Shown: positions 9,082 to 18,388, counted from the stretch's first letter. The stretch: DNA of 64,000 nucleotides from Bacillota bacterium (GCA_029550685.1 JAKPGY010000115.1:31546-95545); one strand, 5' to 3'. The notes: generated by a model not told the origin, from the letters alone. Program-made: numbers and translations.

Positions 9082-9720
9082 ATGATCGAGCTGAGTGAAC
9101 GGCAAGAGAAAATCGTGGAGATAGTCAGGGAAAATGGACCAATTACCGGAGAAAAGATCGCTGAGATGTTAGCTGTATCCAGAGCTGCTCTGCGTCCGGA
9201 TCTAGCCGTTTTGACTATGTCAGGTTTTCTGGAAGCTAAGCCGCGGGTTGGTTATACTTTCAGAACTGAGGGAGTAGAGAACCAGATTCGCCGGGTGCTT
9301 AACCAGTATAGAGTACGTGACATCCAGTCAAGACCGGTGATTGTAAAAGAAACCTGTAGTATTTACGATGCCATAGTGACACTGTTCGTAGAGGATACCG
9401 GCAGCATATTTGTAGTGGATAATGACAACTTCTTGTCAGGAATAGTATCTCGTAAAGACCTTCTTAAGACCACCTTGGGACAGGCGGATATCCATAAAGT
9501 TCCGGTCAGTGTCATTATGACTCGTATGCCTAACATTATTACCACGAATTTAGAAGAAACTGTAGTAGAAGCTGTTAAGAAAGTGGTGGAACATGAGGTG
9601 GACAGCCTGCCCGTGGTAAGATGCTTTTTGGATGCTGAAGGTAGCGAAAAGCTTGAGGTGGTCGGCAAAGTTACTAAAACCAATATTGCCAGACTATTCT
9701 TGGATATAGCCAGTATGTGA
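9082..9720 (+). CDS. CcpN-like transcriptional regulator (HTH plus two CBS domains)
   Basis: A 212-residue protein with an N-terminal winged helix-turn-helix (residues 1-60, GPITGEKIAEMLAVSRAALRPDLAVL) and a tandem CBS pair (about residues 75-205, with TGSIFVVDNDNFLSGIVSRKDLLK and VDSLPVV). This is the architecture of B. subtilis CcpN (YqzB), which represses gluconeogenic genes and binds nucleotides through CBS. As in Bacillus it is directly followed by the yqfL/ppsR gene. A role over the downstream ppsA and ppdK genes is inferred from position. Starts at ATG 9082 after GGCGGGGGA. Confidence 0.88.
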   Translation: MIELSERQEKIVEIVRENGPITGEKIAEMLAVSRAALRPDLAVLTMSGFLEAKPRVGYTFRTEGVENQIRRVLNQYRVRDIQSRPVIVKETCSIYDAIVTLFVEDTGSIFVVDNDNFLSGIVSRKDLLKTTLGQADIHKVPVSVIMTRMPNIITTNLEETVVEAVKKVVEHEVDSLPVVRCFLDAEGSEKLEVVGKVTKTNIARLFLDIASM

Positions 9721-9738
9721 AACGAGGGGGTATAAGTT

Positions 9739-10560
9739 TTGACCAATCACTTACCTGGAGTCTATATTGTATCGGACTCCATAGGTGAGACCGCGGAAAT
9801 GGTAGTAAGAGCTGCGGCCAGCCAATTCAATTCGGGTAATATGGAGATCCGCAGAGTTCCCAATATATCTGATAAGGAAACTCTGAAAGAGATCGTTAAT
9901 CATGCTCGGGATATGGGCTTTATGATTGCTTACACACTGGTTGTGGACGAGTTGGCAGCTTATCTACAGGAAGAAGCAGATATAGCAGGTGTAGTGTGTA
10001 TTGATATCCTGGGACCTTTGATAGAAGCCTTCAAAAAGATAAGTGCTATTGAACCCAAAAAGGAGCCGGGTTTATTGCGTAAAGTGGATGAAATGTATTA
10101 CCGCCGGGTGGAAGCGGTAGAGTTTGCAGTCCGCTATGATGATGGCAAAGATCCGCGAGGCATTAATCTGGCTGATATTGTGTTGGTTGGCGTATCCCGC
10201 ACCTCCAAAACACCACTGTCCATGTATTTGGCTCACAAGAGAATAAAGGTGGCCAATGTGCCTTTGGTGCCTGAGGTAGCTCCTCCAGAGGAACTGTTTG
10301 CCGCTGAAAGAGGAAAAGTAATTGGGTTAACTATCCAACCGGAACAATTAAACCATATTCGCGCCGAACGGCTGAAAACCTTAGGATTGAAGGGGCAGGC
10401 CAGTTATGCTAATTCAGAACGTATTTTGGAAGAATTGGAGTTTGCTCACCAGGTAATGAAGCGCTTGGGCTGTCCAGTCATTGATGTGACTAACAAGGCT
10501 GTGGAGGAAACGGCCAGTAAGATATTGGAAATATATTACCGGAGGTTAAGTAATGTCTAG
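9739..10560 (+). CDS. ppsR: Pyruvate,phosphate dikinase / PEP synthase regulatory protein (DUF299)
   Basis: A 273-residue bifunctional ADP-dependent kinase and phosphate-dependent phosphorylase of the PDRP/PSRP family. The family P-loop-like motif GVSRTSKTPLSMYLA is at about residues 151-165, and the N terminus YIVSDSIGETAEMVVRAA is typical. Family members inactivate PPDK or PEP synthase by phosphorylating a threonine near the catalytic histidine. Starts at TTG 9739 after AACGAGGGGG. The two possible target enzymes are the next two genes. Confidence 0.92.
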   Translation: MTNHLPGVYIVSDSIGETAEMVVRAAASQFNSGNMEIRRVPNISDKETLKEIVNHARDMGFMIAYTLVVDELAAYLQEEADIAGVVCIDILGPLIEAFKKISAIEPKKEPGLLRKVDEMYYRRVEAVEFAVRYDDGKDPRGINLADIVLVGVSRTSKTPLSMYLAHKRIKVANVPLVPEVAPPEELFAAERGKVIGLTIQPEQLNHIRAERLKTLGLKGQASYANSERILEELEFAHQVMKRLGCPVIDVTNKAVEETASKILEIYYRRLSNV

Positions 10561-10731
10561 TCAGATATGAGTGAGACCAAGGGGGAGTGGTAAAGCCTAG
10601 ATAACAAAACAAGTTTGGAACGCTGTATTTAGGGCAAGTCAACCCAAGGCCTGTCTAGAATCTTCCTCGTTTTGAGGATGGTAGTTGGATCTATACGTGA
10701 CGTGGTAATTCATGAAGAAGGATCTGATATA

Positions 10732-13074
10732 ATGGGTTATCGTTTTATTAAATGGTTTGAGGAGCTGTCCAAACAAGATATAGCTTTAGTTGGCGGCAAA
10801 GGGGCCAACTTAGGTGAACTTACCCAGGCAGGTATACAAGTACCGCCTGGTTTTTGCGTTACTGCCTATGCATACCGGTACTTTATTCAATCCACCGGTT
10901 TGCAGGAAAAAATTCGCGCCTTAATGGCGGAAACTAACATCAATGATACCCGAGACTTAGATGAAAAAACCTCGGTGATCCGGCAAATGATCACCTCAAC
11001 TCCTATGCCCATCGAAATCAAAGAAGAAATTTGTTCTGCTTATGAGATATTGAGCAATGCGGGTAGTTATCCCAGGGTGGCTATACGCAGTTCGGCTACC
11101 GCGGAAGACTTACCGGATGCTTCCTTCGCCGGACAACAGGATACTTACCTGAACATAATGGGAACCCAGGAAGTAGTGCTGTATGTGCAGAAGTGCTGGG
11201 CTTCTTTATGGACATCCCGGGCTGCCTACTATCGCCAGACTCAGAATTTTGACCATTTTGATGTTTACTTGTCGGCAGTGGTGCAAAAGCTGGTCACAGC
11301 GGACAAGGCCGGGGTAGCTTTCACATCCAACCCGGTAACTAACAACCTGGATGAAATTGTCATCAACGCTAGTTGGGGCTTAGGTGAAGCGGTGGTGTCA
11401 GGTTTAGTTACCCCTGATGATTATATTGTGGAAAAAGGGACCTGGAATATTAAACAAACCATAGTTGCTGACAAGAAAACCATGGTGATAAGAGATCCAG
11501 ACAAGGAAATCGGTACCAGCGCTGTGCCCGTCAGTGAAAGACTAGGTAATGAATATGTTACCCAGCAGTGCCTTTCTGACCAGGATATTATACGTTTGGC
11601 CCAGATATGTTCCCGTATAGAAAAACACTATAATATGCCCATGGACATAGAGTGGGCATATGATGCCATCGATAATCAATTCTATTTGCTTCAGGCACGT
11701 CCGATTACTACATTTAGAGAGGAGAAACCGGAAATGAACACCGTCAAAAAAGAAGATCTCGAAGTGTTAGTTAAGGGAATGCCGGCATCTCCGGGAATTG
11801 CTTTTGGTAAGGTTAATATTATTAGAGGTAATGATATCTCTACCGTTCAGGAGGGAGATATTCTGGTAACGGTTATGACCAACCCTGATATGGTTCCGGT
11901 AATGAGCAAAGCGCGGGCTATCATTACTGATGAAGGAGGACGGACCTGCCACGCGGCCATTGTGTCAAGGGAATTAGGGGTTCCCTGTATTGTTGGCTGC
12001 CATAGTGCTACTCAGGTTCTCCAACCGGGGCAGGAAGTTACCGTTGATGCTACCCGGGGGGTGGTCTATAAAGACCTGGTAGATCTCGGGCAGATCAAAA
12101 AGGAAAGTGCTGCTGTTGCAGGATTATCACCAGAACTATTAAGACAATTATTCCCGGTCTGCGGAACCAAGATATACATGAATTTGGGGAATCCCTCCCT
12201 GATAGATAAATACAAGGATTTACCCTTTGACGGAATTGGTCTTATGCGAGTGGAATTTATTTTTACTAATATCATAAAAGCTCATCCGCTGTATTTGATT
12301 AAAACCGGTCAACAGCAGTTTATGATCGACAAGCTAGCTGAAGGGCTGGTAACTGTAGCGCAGGGTGTCTATCCTCGTCCGGTGGTAGTAAGAATGAGCG
12401 ATTTCCGTACCAATGAGTTCCGGGGGTTAAAAGGAGGGGAAGAAGTCGAGCCTGTTGAGAATAATCCCATGATCGGCTGGCGCGGGGTTTCCCGTTACAT
12501 TTCCCCTGAATACCTGGAAGGTTTTCGCTTGGAATGCAAGGCTATGCGCAAAGCCCGGGAAGAATACGGTTTGTTAAACATTTGGGCTATGCTGCCCTTT
12601 GTCCGTACCACCTGGGAATTGGAGCAGGTAAAGAAGATTATGGAAGAGGAAGGCTTAAGACAAGGCTTGGACTTTAAACTCTGGATTATGGCTGAAGTAC
12701 CAGCAGTTATATTTATGGCGGATGAGTTTAGCCAGATGGTGGACGGTTTTAGCATTGGCAGTAATGATTTAACCCAGTTGACCCTGGGTGCCGATCGGGA
12801 CTCCGGAGTACTGGATGGCATGGGCTATTTCGATGAACGGGATCCCGCCGTAAAGCGGGCTATAGCTCATCTGATTAAAACCGCCCATAAATACGGTAAA
12901 ACCGTTTCCATATGTGGACAGGCTCCCTCTCTTTATCCTGAATTTACTGAATTTCTGGTTAAGACCGGTATTGACAGTGTAAGTGTAAATCCCGACCGGG
13001 TAATTCAAACCCGCAGACTGGTGGCTTCGGTGGAACAGAAGACTATATTGCAGTTACTGAGGGAGAGGCATTAG
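10732..13074 (+). CDS. ppsA: Phosphoenolpyruvate synthase (pyruvate, water dikinase)
   Basis: A 780-residue enzyme making PEP from pyruvate and ATP with release of AMP and phosphate. Domains in order: ATP-grasp nucleotide-binding domain (ALVGGKGANLGELTQAGIQVPPGF; RSSATAEDLPDASFAGQQDTYLN), a phosphohistidine domain with GGRTCHAAIVSRELG, and a PEP/pyruvate barrel ending with the catalytic-cysteine motif SICGQAP. The threonine-cysteine-histidine site is the one regulated by PpsR proteins. I take ATG 10732 as start; 20 more codons are open upstream without a better SD. The 170-base leader contains no motif I can name. Confidence 0.93.
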   Translation: MGYRFIKWFEELSKQDIALVGGKGANLGELTQAGIQVPPGFCVTAYAYRYFIQSTGLQEKIRALMAETNINDTRDLDEKTSVIRQMITSTPMPIEIKEEICSAYEILSNAGSYPRVAIRSSATAEDLPDASFAGQQDTYLNIMGTQEVVLYVQKCWASLWTSRAAYYRQTQNFDHFDVYLSAVVQKLVTADKAGVAFTSNPVTNNLDEIVINASWGLGEAVVSGLVTPDDYIVEKGTWNIKQTIVADKKTMVIRDPDKEIGTSAVPVSERLGNEYVTQQCLSDQDIIRLAQICSRIEKHYNMPMDIEWAYDAIDNQFYLLQARPITTFREEKPEMNTVKKEDLEVLVKGMPASPGIAFGKVNIIRGNDISTVQEGDILVTVMTNPDMVPVMSKARAIITDEGGRTCHAAIVSRELGVPCIVGCHSATQVLQPGQEVTVDATRGVVYKDLVDLGQIKKESAAVAGLSPELLRQLFPVCGTKIYMNLGNPSLIDKYKDLPFDGIGLMRVEFIFTNIIKAHPLYLIKTGQQQFMIDKLAEGLVTVAQGVYPRPVVVRMSDFRTNEFRGLKGGEEVEPVENNPMIGWRGVSRYISPEYLEGFRLECKAMRKAREEYGLLNIWAMLPFVRTTWELEQVKKIMEEEGLRQGLDFKLWIMAEVPAVIFMADEFSQMVDGFSIGSNDLTQLTLGADRDSGVLDGMGYFDERDPAVKRAIAHLIKTAHKYGKTVSICGQAPSLYPEFTEFLVKTGIDSVSVNPDRVIQTRRLVASVEQKTILQLLRERH

Positions 13075-13406
13075 GACAGGTTTGGGACGGATCCCACTGA
13101 TGCCTGGCCAAGCTTTTGGCAAGTACTTAACCGGCTTATAAACTAGAAAAATAATGCAGGTTATATAGATTTTATAGTACTGTTGTGCTATATTTTAGGA
13201 TGTGAGTTATCTCCCTTATTTTAGAGAATTACGGAGAATTTACCGTATATCTTTATCATAAGGGAATTACTTTTATATGCCGGGGTATTAATATACTCGG
13301 CTATTTTTGGCTTTATCAAATGCAAGCCTCAAGACCGTGTCATGGCTAAAACTTGGTTTTAAAAGTTGCTTTTATGCAACGTGAGTGATAGGAGGTTAAT
13401 GCTAGC
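13075..13406 (+). other. Intergenic region between ppsA and ppdK
   Basis: A 332-base AT-rich gap. It holds one terminator candidate (listed separately) and a good SD, AGGAGG, at about 13391 ahead of the ppdK GTG. I see no open reading frame or known RNA in it; a separate ppdK promoter is likely but I cannot single one out. Confidence 0.6.
13279..13308 (+). terminator. Candidate intrinsic terminator after ppsA
   Basis: An imperfect hairpin GCCGGGGTATTA / ATATACTCGGC (13279-13301) is followed by TATTTTT. The stem has one G-T pair and a bulge, so this is a weak call. Confidence 0.4.
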
Positions 13407-16043
13407 GTGAAGTATGTTTACTTGTTCGAAGAAGGCAAATCAGATATGAAAATGCTGCTGGGAGGCAAGGGCGCTAATCTAGCGGAAATGACCCGCATCG
13501 GTCTGCCGGTTCCGCCAGGTTTTACGATTACCACTGAAGCCTGCAACATTTATTTATCCTCCGGGGGAACTTTGCCTGACACGGTACTGGAACAGACTTT
13601 CACAAGTCTGAATGCTTTAGAAAAACGAACCGGGAAGGGATTTGGGGACAAACACAACCCTTTATTGGTGTCGGTTCGTTCGGGAGCCGCCATTTCTATG
13701 CCAGGTATGATGGATACTATATTAAATCTAGGCCTGAATGACGAGACCGTACAGGGATTAGCTGAGCTAACTGGTGACCCGCGTTTTGCCTATGACTGCT
13801 ATCGCCGCTTCATTCAGATGTTCAGCAATGTAGTATTGGATATAGATCATTCTCTCTTTGACGATATAGTTGAAAAACATAAACGTAAACTCAGCCTCAT
13901 TTTTGATTACGAAATACCTGCCTCGGAGCTCCAATCTATTATCATTGAATATAAAAGCATGGTCCAGCAGGAAAAAGGCTTTGAATTTCCCCAGGATGTG
14001 AAGGAACAGCTGATTATGGCTATAAAAGCGGTTTTCAATTCCTGGAACAACCAGCGAGCCATTGTGTACCGGCGCCTCAACAAAATTGACGATAGTTTGG
14101 GAACTGCCGTGAATGTGCAGTGTATGGCTTTTGGCAATATGGGCCAGGACTGCGGTACTGGAGTAGCCTTCACCCGGAATCCCTCCACTGGTGAAAAGAC
14201 TTTATATGGTGAATTCTTAATTAATGCTCAGGGTGAAGATGTAGTAGCCGGTATTCGAACTCCCATGCCCATCGCTAAACTAAAAGAGGAACTGCCCGAA
14301 GTATACCAGCAGTTCATAGATACCTGTCAGAAACTGGAGAACCATTACCGTGATATGCAGGACATTGAGTTTACGGTAGAAAAGGGTACCTTGTACATGT
14401 TGCAGACTCGTAACGGCAAACGCACTGCCCGCGCTGCAGTCAAGGTAGCTGTTGATATGGTGAATGAAGGACTCATAAGCATAGAAGAGGCTCTGCAGCG
14501 AGTGGACGCTGAGCAGCTTAACCAACTCTTGCACCGGCAGATAGACACTAGTGTTCATGTGGATGCTATTGCCAAGGGTTTGCCGGCTTCCCCGGGAGCG
14601 GCCTGTGGAAAAGTGGTTTTTGATGCGAATATAGCGGAAAAATTGGGTGGAGCCGGGGAAAAGGTGGTCCTGGTCCGCAATGAGACCACACCTGACGACA
14701 TTCATGGGATAATTCATGCCCAGGGGGTGCTCACCTCACGGGGCGGCATGACCTCTCATGCTGCCGTAGTAGCCAGAGGCATGGGAAAACCATGTGTATG
14801 CGGATGCGAAGCTATAAAAATAGATCCCTCCGGCAATCAGTTTATGGTCAATGGTTTGGTGGTAAAAGAGGGAGACATAATCACCATTGATGGGGCTACC
14901 GGTAATGTTATGCTAGGAGAAGTTCCCATGATAGAACCGACTTTATCTGATGAATTTGAGACTCTCTTGGAGTGGGCTGATCAGGTTAAAACCGTCATGG
15001 TCCGAGCAAATGCCGATACCCCTGAAGATGCCGCCAAGGCTAGAGAATTCGGCGCTCAGGGCATTGGACTTTGCCGGACTGAACATATGTTTATGGCTCA
15101 AGAAAGGCTGCCCTATGTGCAGGAAATGATTTTGGCGGAGAGCATAGAGGAAAGAGAAAAGCCTTTGGCTAAACTTTTGGAGTTCCAGCGTCAGGATTTC
15201 TATGGCATACTGAAAGCCATGGCCCCGCTGCCGGTTACTATCCGGTTACTGGATCCGCCTTTGCATGAGTTTTTACCTGATCACGAATCACTGCTGCTGG
15301 AAATAGCCCAACTGACCCACGAGAATGCCGATAATAAATTAATCCTGGCCAAAGAAGAAATGCTTAAGAAGATCAACAGCCTGTCGGAGGCTAACCCCAT
15401 GCTGGGTCACCGGGGGTGCCGTTTGGGCATCACTTATCCCGAGATTTATCGCATGCAGGCCCGGGCTATTTTTGAAGCTATGCTGCAGCTGAAAAAGGAA
15501 AATATAGATGCCTTTGCAGAGATCGAGATACCACTGGTAATGGATATCAGTGAATTAGCTATCCTTAAAGCAGAGATTAACGACATATATGAAGAAATCA
15601 AGGCTGAAAGCGGTGAAGAATTGAAATATGCAGTGGGAACCATGATAGAACTTCCCAGGGCTTGTATAACCGCTGATAAAATTGCTACCGAAGCTGAATT
15701 CTTCTCCTTTGGTACCAATGATTTAACCCAGACTACACTGGGATTCAGCCGCGACGATGCCGAAGGCAAGTTCATTCCCGTGTATCTGGAGAAAAAGATT
15801 ATCCGTGACAATCCCTTTGCCGTTCTGGATCGCGAGGGAGTAGGAGAGTTAATGCGGATAGCCGTAGAAAAGGCCCGCTCAGTGAAACCCGATATACTGA
15901 TGGGTATATGCGGAGAGCATGGCGGAGAACCCAGTTCCATAGAGTTCTGCCACATGATTGGTCTGAACTATGTAAGCTGTTCACCCTACCGGATTCCGGT
16001 AGCCAGACTGGCCGCCGCCCAGGCCGCTATCAATCACAAATAG
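13407..16043 (+). CDS. ppdK: Pyruvate, phosphate dikinase
   Basis: An 878-residue PPDK, the normal bacterial length. N-terminal ATP-binding part (LLGGKGANLAEMTRIGLPVPPGFTI, SVRSGAAISMPGMMDTILNLG), central phosphohistidine domain with the catalytic histidine in GGMTSHAAVVARGMG, and a C-terminal PEP/pyruvate domain (GLCRTEHMF, NPMLGHRGCRLG, SFGTNDLTQ, and ICGEHGG with the catalytic cysteine). It interconverts pyruvate + ATP + Pi and PEP + AMP + PPi. Starts at GTG 13407 after AGGAGG. The threonine before SHAA is the residue PDRP phosphorylates in studied PPDKs, so PpsR two genes upstream could act on it. Confidence 0.97.
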   Translation: MKYVYLFEEGKSDMKMLLGGKGANLAEMTRIGLPVPPGFTITTEACNIYLSSGGTLPDTVLEQTFTSLNALEKRTGKGFGDKHNPLLVSVRSGAAISMPGMMDTILNLGLNDETVQGLAELTGDPRFAYDCYRRFIQMFSNVVLDIDHSLFDDIVEKHKRKLSLIFDYEIPASELQSIIIEYKSMVQQEKGFEFPQDVKEQLIMAIKAVFNSWNNQRAIVYRRLNKIDDSLGTAVNVQCMAFGNMGQDCGTGVAFTRNPSTGEKTLYGEFLINAQGEDVVAGIRTPMPIAKLKEELPEVYQQFIDTCQKLENHYRDMQDIEFTVEKGTLYMLQTRNGKRTARAAVKVAVDMVNEGLISIEEALQRVDAEQLNQLLHRQIDTSVHVDAIAKGLPASPGAACGKVVFDANIAEKLGGAGEKVVLVRNETTPDDIHGIIHAQGVLTSRGGMTSHAAVVARGMGKPCVCGCEAIKIDPSGNQFMVNGLVVKEGDIITIDGATGNVMLGEVPMIEPTLSDEFETLLEWADQVKTVMVRANADTPEDAAKAREFGAQGIGLCRTEHMFMAQERLPYVQEMILAESIEEREKPLAKLLEFQRQDFYGILKAMAPLPVTIRLLDPPLHEFLPDHESLLLEIAQLTHENADNKLILAKEEMLKKINSLSEANPMLGHRGCRLGITYPEIYRMQARAIFEAMLQLKKENIDAFAEIEIPLVMDISELAILKAEINDIYEEIKAESGEELKYAVGTMIELPRACITADKIATEAEFFSFGTNDLTQTTLGFSRDDAEGKFIPVYLEKKIIRDNPFAVLDREGVGELMRIAVEKARSVKPDILMGICGEHGGEPSSIEFCHMIGLNYVSCSPYRIPVARLAAAQAAINHK

Positions 16044-16047
16044 AAAT

Positions 16048-16125
16048 GAAGCAAGGGGACGAATGAAGCAAGGGGACGTTCTTTTTGCTTCCTGGGTGAA
16101 GCAAGGGGACGTTCTTTTTGCCTCC
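16048..16125 (+). repeat. REP-like palindromic repeat array A (two full copies, one partial)
   Basis: A partial copy at 16048-16061 and full copies at 16065-16092 and 16098-16125. Each full unit reads GAAGCAAGGGGACG...TTTTTGCTTCC: the ends GAAGCA and TGCTTC are complementary, so a unit can fold with an unpaired centre. Same orientation as array B and opposite to array C, on the two sides of the transposase. Confidence 0.9.
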
Positions 16126-16193
16126 CTATTGCTTTCTATAAATTACCCAAATACCTTTCATACTAGAATAAAAACCGATAAAGGCGGTGTACC

Positions 16194-16547
16194 ATGCCCA
16201 AGCAGCAAATATATACCATGAGTTTCGCCAAAGTCTATCCCCTTTATGTGGCCAAGGCTGAGAAAAAAGGGCGTACCAAAACAGAAGTCGATGAGATCAT
16301 CCGCTGGCTGACCGGATACAGCCAGGAAGAGTTGGAAGCCCACCTGGAAAAGCAGACCGATTTTCAGACCTTCTTCGGGCAAGCACCCCATATGAATCCT
16401 GCCCGGGCCCTGATCAAAGGTGTAGTTTGCGGTGTGCGGGTAGAAGAGATTGAAGAACCCCTTATGCGGGAAATTCGCTATTTGGATAAGCTGATTGATG
16501 AACTGGCCAAGGGAAAAGCCATGGATATGATTATGCGGAAACAATAA
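16194..16547 (+). CDS. DUF2200 family protein
   Basis: A 117-residue protein that I recognise as DUF2200 from its start ([36 protein letters not shown]) and the middle motif [24 protein letters not shown]. The family is small, cytosolic and without an established function. ATG 16194 is preceded by AAGGCGG. Unusually, it lies between two arrays of REP-like repeats next to a transposase, so it may travel with that element. Confidence 0.85.
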   Translation: MPKQQIYTMSFAKVYPLYVAKAEKKGRTKTEVDEIIRWLTGYSQEELEAHLEKQTDFQTFFGQAPHMNPARALIKGVVCGVRVEEIEEPLMREIRYLDKLIDELAKGKAMDMIMRKQ

Positions 16548-16553
16548 CCAGGC

Positions 16554-16615
16554 GGAAGCAGGGGGACGTTCTTTTTGCTTCCTGGCGGAAGCAGGGGGAC
16601 GTTCTTTTTGCTTCC
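16554..16615 (+). repeat. REP-like palindromic repeat array B (two copies)
   Basis: Two 29-base copies at 16554-16582 and 16587-16615, beginning GGAAGCAGGGGGACG and ending TTTTTGCTTCC. They differ from array A by a G for A in the AAGGGG run. The second copy ends six bases from the stop codon of the transposase gene. Confidence 0.9.
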
Positions 16616-16621
16616 TTATCA

Positions 16622-17389
16622 CTACGCCTTGAATACGATATTAGGACTGATTCCAGTTACGCGAGCTATCTGCCGCTGAGTTACCCCTGTGCTTTGTTTG
16701 ATCTGATGTAATATCTCATCTCTTTTTACTTTATCAAATTCCAGTAATCTCTCTATAGGTTCACCATTCATCATGGCTTCAATCTCTGCTTTTACCTCGT
16801 TATCTGTTTTACTGGTTTTGATTTCATCATCAAGACATTGATCGTCATTCTCCATTTGCATAAACTCTCTAAATATCCGAACTGCTTCTGCTCTTGTTTT
16901 GTGCATGAATTCTAAAATAAAATCAGTGTTGACCAATTCGTGTGGATGCTCACTATAATATGCTTGGATACTGCTCCAAGGATAGTCTTCAGGTGATTTA
17001 ACTATTTTAGCCTTAACCGGATTATGGTGAATATACCGAACTACTGTTAACAGATAAGCATCGTCTTCAACGCATTCACTTCCGAAACGTCCCTGGAACA
17101 CATGGCCAATTCTATTGTATTTCCGGTTATACCACCATGCATAACTAGTTCCAATCCTACTCATGATTCGCGAAATCGAATCTTTGCCTTCATGCACCAA
17201 AAGATGAACATGGTTATTCATCAAGCAATAGCCGTATATCTTATACTGTGCTTCTATTTTCTTTTGTGCCAGTATTTCCAGGAACCGCTGATAATCATCT
17301 TCGTCATAAAAAATATTCTGCCGGTTGACTCCTCTTAAGACTACGTGATAAATGCCACTCTCACTCTGCTTTCTCGGTTTTCTTGCCAT
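16622..17389 (-). CDS. REP-associated tyrosine transposase (RAYT, Y1 family)
   Basis: A 255-residue IS200-like Y1 transposase. N-terminal GIYHVVLRGVNRQNIF, then YCLMNNHVHLLVH with the HUH metal-binding histidines (residues about 56-62), then YNRKYNRIGHVFQGRF and VVRYIHHNPVKA. About 60 C-terminal residues end in a helix-turn-helix-like segment (IKQSTGVTQRQIARVTGIS). RAYTs are single-copy domesticated relatives of IS200/IS605 enzymes that act on REP palindromes; here repeat arrays flank the gene on both sides in opposite orientation. It appears intact; upstream TTTATAATAC (17410-17419, minus-strand reading ambiguous) may carry its promoter. Confidence 0.93.
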   Translation of the reverse strand: MARKPRKQSESGIYHVVLRGVNRQNIFYDEDDYQRFLEILAQKKIEAQYKIYGYCLMNNHVHLLVHEGKDSISRIMSRIGTSYAWWYNRKYNRIGHVFQGRFGSECVEDDAYLLTVVRYIHHNPVKAKIVKSPEDYPWSSIQAYYSEHPHELVNTDFILEFMHKTRAEAVRIFREFMQMENDDQCLDDEIKTSKTDNEVKAEIEAMMNGEPIERLLEFDKVKRDEILHQIKQSTGVTQRQIARVTGISPNIVFKA

Positions 17390-17435
17390 AGGTTACCTCC
17401 CCATATTATGTTTATAATACCAAATAATAGAAGAT

Positions 17436-17570
17436 GAAGCAAAAGCAGCGTCCCCCTGCTTCCCGTCCAAAGGAAGCAAAAAGAACGTCCCCGTGTTTCC
17501 CCCAAAGGAAGCAAAAAGAACGTCCCCGTGCTTCCCCCAAAGGAAGCAAAAAGAACGTCCCCGTGCTTCC
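17436..17570 (-). repeat. REP-like palindromic repeat array C (four copies, inverted)
   Basis: Four copies at 17436-17463, 17472-17500, 17507-17535 and 17542-17570, reading GGAAGCAAAAAGAACG...GCTTCC, i.e. the reverse complement of arrays A and B. The last three are almost identical and spaced by six bases (CCCAAA-type linkers); the first is degenerate. A further partial GTGCTTCC follows to about 17585. Confidence 0.92.
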
Positions 17571-17590
17571 CTGTGCTTCCGTGCTTAATA

Positions 17591-17613
17591 AAATCTTAAG
17601 AATTTCCTAAGAA
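17591..17613 (+). promoter_or_regulatory. VanR-box-like tandem operator upstream of the response regulator
   Basis: Two 11-bp direct repeats, AAATCTTAAGA and ATTTCCTAAGA. On the opposite strand they read TCTTAGGAAAT and TCTTAAGATTT. The first extends to TCTTAGGAAATT, which differs at one position from the VanR box TCGTANGAAANT as I recall it. The same pair occurs in front of the carboxypeptidase. Autoregulation is inferred. Confidence 0.6.
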
Positions 17614-17686
17614 AAAGCTATAAAATGGAATATTGTTTCGCGTTACAATGATGGTGGGGATATAGAATCAGAAGGAAGATGACGCA

Positions 17687-18388
17687 TTGGATGCCAAGAT
17701 TTTGATAGTTGATGACGAACAAGCTATTGCGGATTTGGTGGAAGTTTACTTGAAGAACGAAAACTACCAGGTTTTTAAGTTCTATAATGGACAGGATGCC
17801 CTGAAGTGTATCGATAATGAAAAGCTGGATTTAGCCATACTGGACGTAATGCTTCCCGATGTGGACGGTTTTTCGATCTGCCAGCACATTCGGGAGAAGC
17901 ATAATTTCCCGGTTATCATGCTGACCGCCAAAGAAGAAGAAATTGACAAGATTACCGGGCTGACCTTGGGTGCGGACGACTATATCACCAAACCCTTTCG
18001 ACCCTTGGAACTAGTTGCCCGGGTAAAGGCTCAGCTGCGGAGATTTACCAAATATAATTCTGCAGAGCCAAAACAGGAAGAACGGGTAATTGCTTTTTCT
18101 GGCTTGGTATTGAACCTGGATACCCATGAATGCACCTTGAATGAAAAAAAGCTGTCCCTCACTCCCACGGAGTTCTCCATTCTTTGGGTCCTGTGTTCTA
18201 ACCGGGGACGGGTAGTCAGCTCGGAAGAATTGTTCCGGGAGGTATGGGGAGACAAGTATTACACCAACAACAATACGGTGATGGTTCATATCCGGCATTT
18301 GAGGGAAAAAATGCATGACAGTGCCGAACATCCAAAATACATTAAGACTGTATGGGGGGTTGGCTATAAAATTGAAAAGCAAATCTGA
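17687..18388 (+). CDS. VanR-type response regulator (OmpR family)
   Basis: A 233-residue regulator: receiver domain (residues 1-115; acidic pocket VDDEQ, phosphoacceptor in AILDVMLPDVDG, TAK and KPF motifs) followed by a winged-helix DNA-binding domain (TPTEFSILWVLCSNRGRVVSSEELFREVWG, VMVHIRHLREK). Close in style to VanR of the glycopeptide systems, but no ligase genes are nearby. Start is the TTG at 17687 after GAAGGAAG; an ATG at 17679 is out of frame and closes early. Overlaps the kinase gene, so the two are coupled. Confidence 0.9.
   Translation: MDAKILIVDDEQAIADLVEVYLKNENYQVFKFYNGQDALKCIDNEKLDLAILDVMLPDVDGFSICQHIREKHNFPVIMLTAKEEEIDKITGLTLGADDYITKPFRPLELVARVKAQLRRFTKYNSAEPKQEERVIAFSGLVLNLDTHECTLNEKKLSLTPTEFSILWVLCSNRGRVVSSEELFREVWGDKYYTNNNTVMVHIRHLREKMHDSAEHPKYIKTVWGVGYKIEKQI

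Noticed and set aside
10561..10731. Riboswitch in the ppsA leader
   Set aside because: Only weak, short complementary segments and no known consensus; left as plain leader.
15446..15955. 169-codon minus-strand frame inside ppdK
   Set aside because: Antisense to a highly conserved part of ppdK; serine-rich shadow composition.
16048..17570. CRISPR array
   Set aside because: The repeats are palindromic, only four to five per side, with 4-6-base linkers rather than 30-40-base spacers, and belong with a Y1 transposase.
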